In this document: piece after piece, positions 51,771 through 58,448 of the stretch
Position numbering within the stretch: the stretch's first letter is position 1
How the letters are laid out: each line of letters opens with the position of its first letter
Notes under the pieces: model-generated
What the model was told of the DNA's origin: nothing
The model's input: only the letters and a program-made list of their open reading frames with translations
The model's database searches: none
Position numbers and translations under genes: made by a program
Origin: Arenivirga flava
GTDB lineage: Bacteria > Actinomycetota > Actinomycetes > Actinomycetales > Microbacteriaceae
DNA length: 64,000 nucleotides
Assembly: GCF_030161575.1 (NCBI RefSeq)
Contig: NZ_BSUL01000001.1
Span: 248,001 to 312,000 of the forward strand
Reading direction: 5' to 3'

Positions 51771-52339
51771 TGCCCATCACACCTGCACGCGCTGCGTTCG
51801 ATTTCCGCGAGCTGATCGTCCTCCTCCTCCGTGCAGAGGGGGTCACGGCCCCGGATGGTGGGGACATCACCGCTCGCGCCCTCCCAAAGTCCCGCCTCGG
51901 GGAGCGGTTCTCCGACCCCGAGGATGAGGACCGGTCGGACATCCAGGGCCTCGATATCTGGCACCTGACGACGAACCTCTCTTCGAATGAATCCCGGGAC
52001 ATGAGCGGTGCGCTGGACCGTGCGGGCATCGCCGCTGAGCGGGATGGCAAGCGCTATCACGCCAACATCTGGCACCGCAGGGGCCGACCCGCCGCGGAGT
52101 CCTACGCAGTGATGCCCCTTCGGGTGTTGGCAGAACTCATCCGGGAGACCGAGGCGGCTGCATCCCTCGCAGCGGAGGCGTACGCCGAAGCACAGACGGC
52201 TCGCGACAACGAATCCCTGGAGAACGCCAAGGCCGCAATGGCGGCTGAGAAGGAGCGGGAGCGCAACATCGGCTTGGCTGCGTTCGCCCACCTGATGAAG
52301 CACGGCACCCTGCCTCCCACCGGACAGGAGGCGTCCTGA
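51770..52339 (+). CDS. hypothetical protein of the mobile element
   Basis: A 189-residue protein, unrecognised. The first 100 residues may be a winged-helix-like domain (GLDIWHLTTNLSSNESRDMSGALDRAGI). The last third is a long charged helix (SLAAEAYAEAQTARDNESL, KAAMAAEKERERN), probably coiled coil. Coupled to its neighbours by one-base overlaps at both ends. Confidence 0.6.
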   Translation: MPITPARAAFDFRELIVLLLRAEGVTAPDGGDITARALPKSRLGERFSDPEDEDRSDIQGLDIWHLTTNLSSNESRDMSGALDRAGIAAERDGKRYHANIWHRRGRPAAESYAVMPLRVLAELIRETEAAASLAAEAYAEAQTARDNESLENAKAAMAAEKERERNIGLAAFAHLMKHGTLPPTGQEAS

Positions 52340-52512
52340 TGGCCACCGTCGTCTGGCAGGGGATCGTGGTGAGCACAACGCCGGGTGTCGAGGGCGTCGA
52401 GGTGTACGGGGTAGGCGGTCGTCGCTTCGATTTCCCGCCCGCGGTGCAGGAAGCCATCCGCAGGGCGGCATTTCCAGAAAAGGAGACGACCAATGCCGAT
52501 GAAGATGCTTAG
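52339..52512 (+). CDS. small hypothetical protein, 57 residues
   Basis: Begins at the TGATG junction with the upstream stop. Sequence starts MATVVWQGIVVSTTPGVEGV and ends with an acidic tail. Likely a small beta protein. No family recognised; the coupling argues that it is real. Confidence 0.5.
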   Translation: MATVVWQGIVVSTTPGVEGVEVYGVGGRRFDFPPAVQEAIRRAAFPEKETTNADEDA

Positions 52513-52669
52513 CGAGGCCCGACAGGTGCATTTGCACGGTTGGAACTTGCGAATCGAGCGGGCCGACGAACCCGAGGACGTGCACGTGACCATGGCAAAC
52601 GGGACCACGCTTCATCTTCCACGGGAGACCCGCCGAGCACTCTTCAGGCGGACGTTCGCTCCCCAGTAA
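52493..52669 (+). CDS. small hypothetical protein, 58 residues
   Basis: The ATG at 52493 lies inside the previous gene, with AGGAGACGAC just upstream as ribosome site. Sequence begins MPMKMLSEARQVHLHGWNLR and ends in a basic stretch. Last gene of the coupled run; two hairpins follow. Confidence 0.5.
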   Translation: MPMKMLSEARQVHLHGWNLRIERADEPEDVHVTMANGTTLHLPRETRRALFRRTFAPQ

Positions 52670-52756
52670 GCCCCGCGGAGGCCCAGGGCTCGGCATGCCC
52701 CTCTCCTCCTCCGCGGCACGTGCGCTAGCTATATTCCTGGCAGCGACCGCACACCG

Positions 52757-52810
52757 AGGCCCCGGTGCCTGCTCTCTCTCCTCAAGTTGGAGGGCACCGG
52801 GGCCTCTTTC
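52757..52810 (+). terminator. Rho-independent terminator
   Basis: Thirteen-base perfect arms AGGCCCCGGTGCC and GGCACCGGGGCCT (52757-52769, 52793-52805) followed by CTTTC. It ends the run of small element genes. Confidence 0.85.
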
Positions 52811-52859
52811 ATTTCTCGAAACGCCGCTCTCAAAACCCATGATCCAAGTGAAGAGCACC

Positions 52860-52897
52860 AGGGCCTCGAACGGCGAAGATTCGCCATCCGAGGCCCT
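52860..52897 (-). terminator. hairpin after the minus-strand membrane gene
   Basis: AGGGCCTCG and CGAGGCCCT arms with an inner GGCGAA/TTCGCC stem. Placed to stop transcription from the minus-strand gene ending at 52916. Confidence 0.6.
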
Positions 52898-52915
52898 AGC
52901 CAGCGAGTAGGTCGT

Positions 52916-53140
52916 CTAGTTGCTGCTGCCGTAGTTCTTCGCTTTTGCGGGTCCCCGTCGACGACGGACATTAACTAGGAGGAAGCAGAGGAGCGCCGCG
53001 ATCGCGCCCGCCCCGAACCACAGCCACGAGTTCGGTTGCCCGGCAAGAGCCCCGACCAAGGAGCCAACCAGCCCGGCAACGAGCATCAGCATCGGCAGGA
53101 TTCGCCGTGCCCGGTTACGGTGGGACGGAGTGGAGCTCAT
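52916..53140 (-). CDS. small two-TM membrane protein
   Basis: A 74-residue protein with two hydrophobic stretches (LPMLMLVAGLVGSLVGALAG, SWLWFGAGAIAALLCFLLV) and a basic tail. The ATG at 53140 lies one base after the stop of the interrupted secreted-protein gene, so the two formed an operon. Function unknown; a small immunity-like or accessory membrane protein would fit the layout. Confidence 0.55.
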   Translation of the reverse strand: MSSTPSHRNRARRILPMLMLVAGLVGSLVGALAGQPNSWLWFGAGAIAALLCFLLVNVRRRRGPAKAKNYGSSN

Positions 53141-53141
53141 A

Positions 53142-53561
53142 TCACTGAATCTTAGTGAAGCGGAGCGCACACTGGTCGTTCGTGCACTGTGCGGTCGGTG
53201 TGATCTGCGGCCCGACGAAGTTCTTCGAGTAGGCGATGTGGTTGATCTCGAACTCCTGGTCGAAGCCGCAAACGGGTCCCGCGGTGGCCACGCAAAGCTT
53301 GATCAGCGCGTCGCTACGGAAGGTTGATCGCCCGGTGGACTCCGCGACCTTGTTGGTCTGAGCGTTGTCGAAGCGGTAGCCAGCAGTCGTCCCGAGGGGA
53401 GATGCGCTCCACGTCATCGAGCCGGTGGATGATGTGGTGGTGGAGCCGTCGACGCAAATGTTCTGCGAAACCGTGATCGTTCCGATGACCGCGGTGATGA
53501 CGTCGGACTCGTGCACGTCCCACTTGTGCTGAACCGGGTTACACACCTCAGCGGCCTGCGC
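53142..53561 (-). pseudogene. 3' part of a secreted-protein gene cut by the IS element
   Basis: About 140 codons remain. The remnant begins SPAQAAEVCNP, which looks like a signal-peptidase site (AQA|AE), followed by a beta-rich, Thr/Ser-rich mature domain with four cysteines. The hydrophobic signal segment and start are missing; the sequence beyond the IS does not continue the frame. Family not recognised. Confidence 0.6.
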
Positions 53562-53622
53562 GGGACTGCCCCGACTTTGGTTGACATCTGAGTTCTGAGG
53601 CCCGTGGGTCTCTGATGGAAGG

Positions 53623-53919
53623 ATGTTCCCTGTGCCGAAGCCGTATCCGAAAGAGTTCCGTGACGATGTCGTGGCCGTCGCCCGACGCGGGCAAGCGCCG
53701 CTGGTCCAGATCGCGAAGGACTTCGGGATCTCCGAAGGCTCGTTGACGAACTGGATCAAGCGCGCCGACATCGAAGACGGCGTTCGTGCCGGTGCGAGCG
53801 ACGCCGACCGTGCCGAACTGCGTGAAGCGAGGAAGCGGATCCGTTTGCTCGAGCAGGAGAACGAGGTGCTGCGGCGGGCGGCGGCGTATCTGTCGCAGGC
53901 GAACCTGCCGGGAAAATAG
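53623..53919 (+). CDS. IS3-family transposase OrfA
   Basis: A 98-residue DNA-binding subunit with an HTH (VQIAKDFGISEGSLTNWIKRAD) and a C-terminal leucine zipper (LREARKRIRLLEQENEVLRRA). Its stop lies in GGGAAAATAG, where a -1 slip would fuse it to OrfB. Confidence 0.92.
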   Translation: MFPVPKPYPKEFRDDVVAVARRGQAPLVQIAKDFGISEGSLTNWIKRADIEDGVRAGASDADRAELREARKRIRLLEQENEVLRRAAAYLSQANLPGK

Positions 53920-53939
53920 TCTTCCCGCTCGTTCGAGAG

Positions 53940-54821
53940 ATGGCCGAGCCCGGCGCCCGCGTGCGGGTGCCGGTCGCGGTGGCGTTGCGGGTCCTCGGCC
54001 TCTCGAGGCAGGGGTATTACCAGTGGTTGGCGGAGCCGGTGTCCCAGCGGGACTGGGACGACGCGCATGTCATCGACGCGCTGCGCGTCGAGCACGACAA
54101 GGACGCGACGCTCGGGTACCGGTTCCTGACCGACGAGCTCGCCAGTGAGCACGACCTGGTCGTGGGCGAGAACCGGGTGGCGCGACTGTGTCGTATCGCG
54201 GGCATCCAGGCCTCACACCACCCCAAGCGCAGCAAGCCCGGCAGCGCCGGGCCCGCCCCGCACGACGATCTCCTCGCGATCGTCGACGAGCACGGCGTCG
54301 TCCGGCACCCGTTCGTCGCGGCCGGGCCGAACACGATCTGGTTGTGGGACATCTCCGAGCACCCGACCCGGGAGGGCAAGGTCTACATCTGCGCGATCAA
54401 GGACCTCTGGTCGAACAAGATCGTCGGCTACTCCATCGGCGACCGCATGCGCGGCGAACTCGTCCGCGCAGCCCTGCGCAACGCAATCGCGTTGCGCTCC
54501 CCGGTCGGCACGATCTGCCACTCCGACCGAGGCGGCCAATTTCGTGCCAAGAAGACCCAAGAGCTCCTGCAACGTCACGGGCTCGTCGGGTCGATGGGCC
54601 GCTCCTACGGCGCTGGCGACAACGCGAGCATGGAGAGCTTCTTCGCGCTGCTGCAGAAGAACGTCCTCAACACGCGCCGGTGGGAAACCCGGCAGGACTT
54701 GCGCCTGGCGATGGTGTCCTGGATCGAGACGAAGTACAACCGGCGCCGCCGCCAACGCGGCCTCGGGAAACTCACCCCGGTCGAGTTTGAGATGATCTAC
54801 GAGACCGCACACGCGGCCTGA
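53940..54821 (+). CDS. IS3-family transposase OrfB (DDE)
   Basis: A 293-residue catalytic subunit. The DDE acids lie in WLWDISEH, ICHSDRGGQF and NASMESFFALLQKN. The -1 frame is open upstream of the ATG at 53940 (IVFPLVRE), so the usual product is probably the OrfAB fusion made by ribosomal frameshifting. Appears intact. Confidence 0.93.
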   Translation: MAEPGARVRVPVAVALRVLGLSRQGYYQWLAEPVSQRDWDDAHVIDALRVEHDKDATLGYRFLTDELASEHDLVVGENRVARLCRIAGIQASHHPKRSKPGSAGPAPHDDLLAIVDEHGVVRHPFVAAGPNTIWLWDISEHPTREGKVYICAIKDLWSNKIVGYSIGDRMRGELVRAALRNAIALRSPVGTICHSDRGGQFRAKKTQELLQRHGLVGSMGRSYGAGDNASMESFFALLQKNVLNTRRWETRQDLRLAMVSWIETKYNRRRRQRGLGKLTPVEFEMIYETAHAA

Positions 54822-54876
54822 CTGCTACAACCCCCGACTGTCAACCAAACTCGGGGCAGTCCCTTAGCGTGGGTCA

Positions 54877-54934
54877 CGAAGGCCTCCGTGGATGGTGATG
54901 TGTGTCGTAACTCACATCGTCCCGGAGGCCTTCG
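54877..54934. terminator. long hairpin right of the IS element
   Basis: CGAAGGCCTCCG at 54877-54888 and CGGAGGCCTTCG at 54923-54934, with a second inner stem GATGTG/CACATC. It can act on both strands. Confidence 0.7.
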
Positions 54935-54998
54935 CTAACGCCCCCAACGTTCACAACCTCCCAAGGAAGTACAGCTAGACGGCCCGAGCCCGTGGGGA

Positions 54999-55685
54999 GT
55001 GACTGAACTGCGAACAGTCTTGCTGGCCGAATACGCCCTCCTCCAGCATCGGCGACTGCTCGCGTTGGAGCGTTCCCTGGCGTCGATGCGTGCAGGGGAA
55101 CGTGGCCTGCGCATCAAGTACCGCCAGGCCATCCGGCTCTTTTCGGAACTGCGGCAAGGCGAGGCCAGGACTGGTGAAGCGAGGGAGTCCGCCAGTCATC
55201 TGCTGCGGGAGTTCAGGGCGGAAGAAACGCGGCGCACTATCGAATCTGCTCTCAACCTCTCCTCCGCCGCGCATAGCACCAGGTCGGCGGCGAAAGCCAC
55301 TAGGCGCTCATGGTGGCTAGCGGTGGTCGCGACGGCTGTCGCCGTGCTGGTGAGCTTGGCTCCTCTTCAAGATTTGGTCAGCTACGGGCGAAGCGCCCGG
55401 GACGAACTTCCGAAGTGGATCGGTGCCGCTCTCGACCTACTGGCCGAACAGCCGCTGATTGCTGCTCTTCAAGTCGTTGCGAGCATTCTGGCGCTGTCCC
55501 TTGCTCTCTGGTTTGTGACTTGGCTCGGGCGTAGCGGTCCCAGGGCGCTCCCGTCACTGACGCGTGGCTTCTCGTGGCCCGTTCATATCCGAGTGAGCGA
55601 GGCCTCCAGAGAGGAGGCAGAGGAACTGCGTCGAGCATCGAACTCGATGCATTCTTCGACCGACGAGGAGTCCCCTCAACCCTAA
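54999..55685 (+). CDS. two-TM protein with coiled coil, accessory gene
   Basis: A 228-residue protein. The first 100 residues are a charged, probably coiled helix (LLALERSLASMRAGERGLR, REFRAEETRRTIES). Two membrane segments follow near residues 105-128 (WWLAVVATAVAVLVSLAPL) and 150-175 (ALQVVASILALSLALWFVTW). GTG start with GGGGA upstream. Its stop overlaps the stop of the convergent HEPN-like gene by four bases. No family recognised. Confidence 0.55.
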   Translation: MTELRTVLLAEYALLQHRRLLALERSLASMRAGERGLRIKYRQAIRLFSELRQGEARTGEARESASHLLREFRAEETRRTIESALNLSSAAHSTRSAAKATRRSWWLAVVATAVAVLVSLAPLQDLVSYGRSARDELPKWIGAALDLLAEQPLIAALQVVASILALSLALWFVTWLGRSGPRALPSLTRGFSWPVHIRVSEASREEAEELRRASNSMHSSTDEESPQP

Positions 55686-56155
55686 AGGCCGGTCCAGGGC
55701 TCCTGCGGGCCTAACTGGCTCTCCCTGATCTTCTCGGGGCTCCACCCCAAGTAGTGCTCAGCGACAAGTGCAGCAAGCTCGCTGTAGACCGCGTGCGCCC
55801 ACTCGATTCCATCCGGCAGGGCGTAGTAGGCCAGCACCTCAGGAGGCACAAGCACCTTGCCGCCGTGGATCGTCTTGTTTCGCAGCAGCCGCAGGGGATC
55901 GCGGTTCGGGTGCTCCCACGCCTCTGAGAGGGCCGTGGAGGGGTACTCCTCGCGTAGCTCGTGCCACGTCGCCAAGGCCGCGTAGACCATGGTCAGCCAA
56001 TAGCGCAGAGCTTGGTACTCCTCGCCGGGATGCTCCTCCCGGCGCTGAGCCGCCCGCATCCATATCTCTTCGGCGTAGTGGGCCAGATTCACACCAGTGA
56101 CGATGGCCCCAATGCCCTGGTCGGCAGGCTCAACCGGGGATGGCTCAGTGGGCAC
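55682..56155 (-). CDS. candidate HEPN-domain protein
   Basis: A 157-residue, almost wholly helical protein. RNKTIH within LRLLRNKTIHGGK (near residues 91-96) matches the RNxxxH catalytic motif of HEPN ribonucleases, and helices on both sides are placed as in that fold. HEPN proteins are common toxins and abortive-infection effectors. Its start overlaps the stop of a small upstream gene by 11 bases. The assignment rests on motif and predicted helices only. Confidence 0.45.
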   Translation of the reverse strand: MPTEPSPVEPADQGIGAIVTGVNLAHYAEEIWMRAAQRREEHPGEEYQALRYWLTMVYAALATWHELREEYPSTALSEAWEHPNRDPLRLLRNKTIHGGKVLVPPEVLAYYALPDGIEWAHAVYSELAALVAEHYLGWSPEKIRESQLGPQEPWTGL

Positions 56156-56414
56156 GGTGCGGTGCGCGCTCTAGCTGATCCGCTGCCCAGCGCAGGGCGT
56201 CCGCAACATCCGTGTGCTCGTGCTCGCCTACAAGATTGAGGTGGACGGGCGTGGGATCGAATGGCGCGTCTTCCTCGGGGCCGCCCCAGATGTGCGAGTT
56301 GCCAGGCTCGATAGTCACTCGGGTCTGCCCGGAATTGCCGTTCAGCGGCTCGATGTAGTGGACATGGACGGTGAAGGGGCTGATGCCGTTGAAATCTTTA
56401 CTCGTGATGCTCAT
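56145..56414 (-). CDS. small partner of the HEPN-like gene
   Basis: An 89-residue protein from the ATG at 56414 (a TTG at 56432 would add six residues). Mostly beta (FTVHVHYIEPLNGN, TRVTIEPGNSHIWGG, PVHLNLVGEHEHTD) with a C-terminal helix. It is translated first and coupled to the HEPN-like gene, the order often seen for an antitoxin; that role is inference. No family recognised. Confidence 0.45.
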   Translation of the reverse strand: MSITSKDFNGISPFTVHVHYIEPLNGNSGQTRVTIEPGNSHIWGGPEEDAPFDPTPVHLNLVGEHEHTDVADALRWAADQLERAPHRAH

Positions 56415-56529
56415 ACCCTGATCTTGGCTCAACGGTAGTGCTGCCGAAAGCGCTCGGGGTGCTCCCGGAAATCGAGAATCGTCGCACCTGCTGACCGGGG
56501 GTTTGACGATCCGACAGCCCTCGCCGGGA

Positions 56530-57027
56530 TCACGAGCTAGCGCGGCCTATAGGGCTCCGGTCGATGACCTTACGGAACCATCGGTTTGCGTTCGGGTTGT
56601 CGTTGTACGGCTCCACGCCCACGTACCCGGCCCCCGCGTAGAGCCCCGCGGCCGCCGCGAGCGAGGCGTTCGTGTCGAGCACCATCTCCTCGGCGCCGAG
56701 CTCGGCGGCGCGGCGCTCGAGCTCCAGCAGCAGCGCCTTGCCCAGACCGCGACCGCGCGTGCGCTCCTGCAGCCAGAGGTGCTTGACCTCGTAGCGCACG
56801 GCGCCGTCGGGGCCGGGGGCGATCCGCCGCACGCCACCGCAACCGACGGCATCCTCGTCGTCCTGGACGACGAGGAACACCCCGGCCGGCGGCTCGAAGG
56901 TCGCGCGCGCCGGGCGCACCGTCGTGTAGGTGCCGCTCGTGAAGCCGAGCTCGCGGCTGGTGAAGTACTCGGTGAGCAGCCGGGCGCTCAGCGGATGGTC
57001 GACGGGCAGGGCGCGGTAGGTCGGCAT
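56530..57027 (-). CDS. GNAT family N-acetyltransferase with element-derived C-terminus
   Basis: A 165-residue acetyltransferase. The acetyl-CoA motif A is LQERTRGRGLGKALLLELERRA, preceded by the YEVKHLWL strand, with YAGAGYVGVEPYNDNP near the end. Insertion of the mobile element replaced the native ending TNWYAKRL by NRWFRKVIDRSPIGRASS, so W, an aromatic residue and K are kept at equivalent positions. The enzyme may therefore remain functional. Acceptor substrate unknown. Confidence 0.88.
   Translation of the reverse strand: MPTYRALPVDHPLSARLLTEYFTSRELGFTSGTYTTVRPARATFEPPAGVFLVVQDDEDAVGCGGVRRIAPGPDGAVRYEVKHLWLQERTRGRGLGKALLLELERRAAELGAEEMVLDTNASLAAAAGLYAGAGYVGVEPYNDNPNANRWFRKVIDRSPIGRASS
56569..56608 (+). 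mobile_element. attR
   Basis: Element half-site (CTTACG at 56569-56574) and chromosomal half-site (GTAC at 56605-56608) around the core GCGTTCG at 56588-56594. Confidence 0.8.
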
Positions 57028-57054
57028 GCCATCAGATTACGAGCCGCCGCTCGC

Positions 57055-57060
57055 TAGGCT
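57055..57060 (+). promoter_or_regulatory. -10 element, leaderless dapB
   Basis: TAGGCT, six bases, ATG. Confidence 0.5.
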
Positions 57061-57066
57061 GGCACC

Positions 57067-57795
57067 ATGACGACGACCGTGGCCCTCGCGGGCGCCTCAG
57101 GCCGCATGGGCCGCCTCGCAGCGTCCGTGATCGAGCGGATGGAGGGCGTCGAGGTCACCGCCCGCCTCGGCTCGGCGGATGGCCCGGAGGTCATGCTCGG
57201 CGCCGACCTGCTCCTCGACTTCACGCTGCCGCACGTGAGCCCCGCGCTCGTCGACTTCGCGCTGCACCACGGTCTCGACGTCGTGGTCGGCACGAGCGGG
57301 TGGTCCGCCGACCGCCTCGTGAGCCTCGAGCGCACGCTGTCCGGCGTGCCCGAGCGCGGCGCCATCGTCATCCCGAACTTCTCCGTCGGCTCGGTGCTCG
57401 CCACCGCATTCGCCGCGCAGGCGGCACGTTTCTTCGACTCCGCCGAGATCGTCGAGGCGCACCACGCGGGCAAGGTCGACTCGCCGTCCGGCACCGCGGT
57501 GCGCACGGCGGAGCTCATGGCCGCGGCCCGCGCCGAGCTGGGTCCGGTCTCCGCGCCGCACAGCGACCAGCGCGCCCGCGGTCAGCTCGTCGGTGGCATC
57601 CCGGTGCACAGCCAGCGCCTCACCGGGGTCATCGCCGAGCAGGAGGTCGTGCTCGGCGGCACCGGCGAGCTGCTGCGCATCGCGCACCAGACCATCTCGC
57701 CGTCGTCCTACGAGGCCGGTATCCGCCTCGCGATCGAACGCGCCCCCGAGGCGACCGGCCTCACGGTCGGGCTGGACCGCCTGCTCGGCATCTGA
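57067..57795 (+). CDS. dapB: 4-hydroxy-tetrahydrodipicolinate reductase
   Basis: A 242-residue DapB of the lysine/diaminopimelate pathway, giving tetrahydrodipicolinate with NAD(P)H. The dinucleotide motif is GASGRMG at residues 9-15, and the catalytic segment is EAHHAGKVDSPSGTA, with DFTLP and GTSGW also present. Divergent from the GNAT gene. Its pathway partner dapA lies 3 kb downstream. Confidence 0.96.
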   Translation: MTTTVALAGASGRMGRLAASVIERMEGVEVTARLGSADGPEVMLGADLLLDFTLPHVSPALVDFALHHGLDVVVGTSGWSADRLVSLERTLSGVPERGAIVIPNFSVGSVLATAFAAQAARFFDSAEIVEAHHAGKVDSPSGTAVRTAELMAAARAELGPVSAPHSDQRARGQLVGGIPVHSQRLTGVIAEQEVVLGGTGELLRIAHQTISPSSYEAGIRLAIERAPEATGLTVGLDRLLGI

Positions 57796-57808
57796 TGCGC
57801 GGCGCAGC

Positions 57809-58261
57809 ATGAACCGCTCCGTCCGGGGCACGATCGCCGGCGTCGTCGTCATGTCGGTGCTGCTCGCGCTCTACCTCGCCCTCGCGGGCTGGCGCGCGGT
57901 CGCACTGCTCGCGTCCGGCGAGGCGCTGGCGACCGTGTTCGGCGTCGCGCTGCTCGTGCTGCCGCTGATCGGGGCGTGGGGCCTCGTGGTCGAGCTGCGG
58001 TTCGGCCTGCGCAGCGCGCGGCTGAGCCGCATCCTCGCGGAGGAGGGCGGGCTGCCCGAGTTGCCGGCGCAGGCGCAGCCGAGCGGACGCGTCGATCGCC
58101 AGGCCGCCGACGCGGAGTTCCCGCGCTACGCCGCCGAGGCGGAGGCGGCGCCCGGCGACTGGCGCGCCTGGTTCCGGCTGGGGCTCGCCTACGACGCTTC
58201 CGGCGACCGCCGTCGCGCGCGCCGCGCGGTGCGCCAGGCGATCGCGATCGAGCACGGCTGA
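57809..58261 (+). CDS. membrane protein with C-terminal TPR-like helix pair
   Basis: A 150-residue protein with two N-terminal membrane segments (TIAGVVVMSVLLALYLALAG, LATVFGVALLVLPLIGAWGLVV). A C-terminal part, DWRAWFRLGLAYDASGDRRRARRAVRQAI, resembles one TPR unit. Function unknown. It follows dapB closely and is probably cotranscribed. Confidence 0.7.
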   Translation: MNRSVRGTIAGVVVMSVLLALYLALAGWRAVALLASGEALATVFGVALLVLPLIGAWGLVVELRFGLRSARLSRILAEEGGLPELPAQAQPSGRVDRQAADAEFPRYAAEAEAAPGDWRAWFRLGLAYDASGDRRRARRAVRQAIAIEHG

Positions 58262-58298
58262 TCGCGCGGCCTCCGCGCCCGCGCAGGAGGCGGGCGCC

Positions 58299-58448
58299 GC
58301 GGGTTCGGTCGCCGCGCAGTCGGTCGCCGCGAGTTCAGACGCCGCGCAGTCGGTCGCCGCGCGCTCGGACGCCGCGCGCTCGGACGCCGCGCGCTCGGAC
58401 GCCGCGTGTTCAGGCGCCGCGTATTCAGGCGCCGCGCGCTCAGACGCC
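58299..58448. repeat. 15-bp tandem array, 10 copies
   Basis: Ten consecutive 15-bp units of the form GCGCGCTCGGACGCC with a few substitutions. The array overlaps the last three codons and stop of the minus-strand epimerase gene. Confidence 0.92.

Larger units (their letters stand above)
53562..54863 (+). mobile_element. IS3-family insertion sequence
   Basis: 1302 bp with 25-bp terminal inverted repeats beginning GGGACTGCCCCGA and continuing TTTGGTTGACA (53562-53586 and 54839-54863, one mismatch). It contains orfA and orfB in -1 arrangement. No target-site duplication is visible: CGC precedes the left end and TTA follows the right end. Confidence 0.93.
47840..56594. mobile_element. integrative element of about 8.75 kb in a GNAT gene
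   Basis: Bounded by 7-bp direct repeats GCGTTCG at 47840-47846 and 56588-56594. It carries a large serine integrase at the left end, a candidate origin, small unknown genes and an accessory segment at the right end. Composition is visibly less GC-rich than the flanks, and the backbone repeats (paired-arm elements, CGGATGC) are absent. No phage structural, terminase or conjugation genes were recognised. Confidence 0.88.

Noticed and set aside
53142..54152. A 336-codon minus-strand frame spanning the IS
   Set aside because: Most of it is antisense to the IS transposase; only the part left of the IS end (to 53561) is a plausible remnant.
47840..56594. Element as a complete prophage or conjugative element
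   Set aside because: No capsid, portal, tail, lysis, terminase, relaxase or type IV secretion genes were recognised in 8.75 kb.
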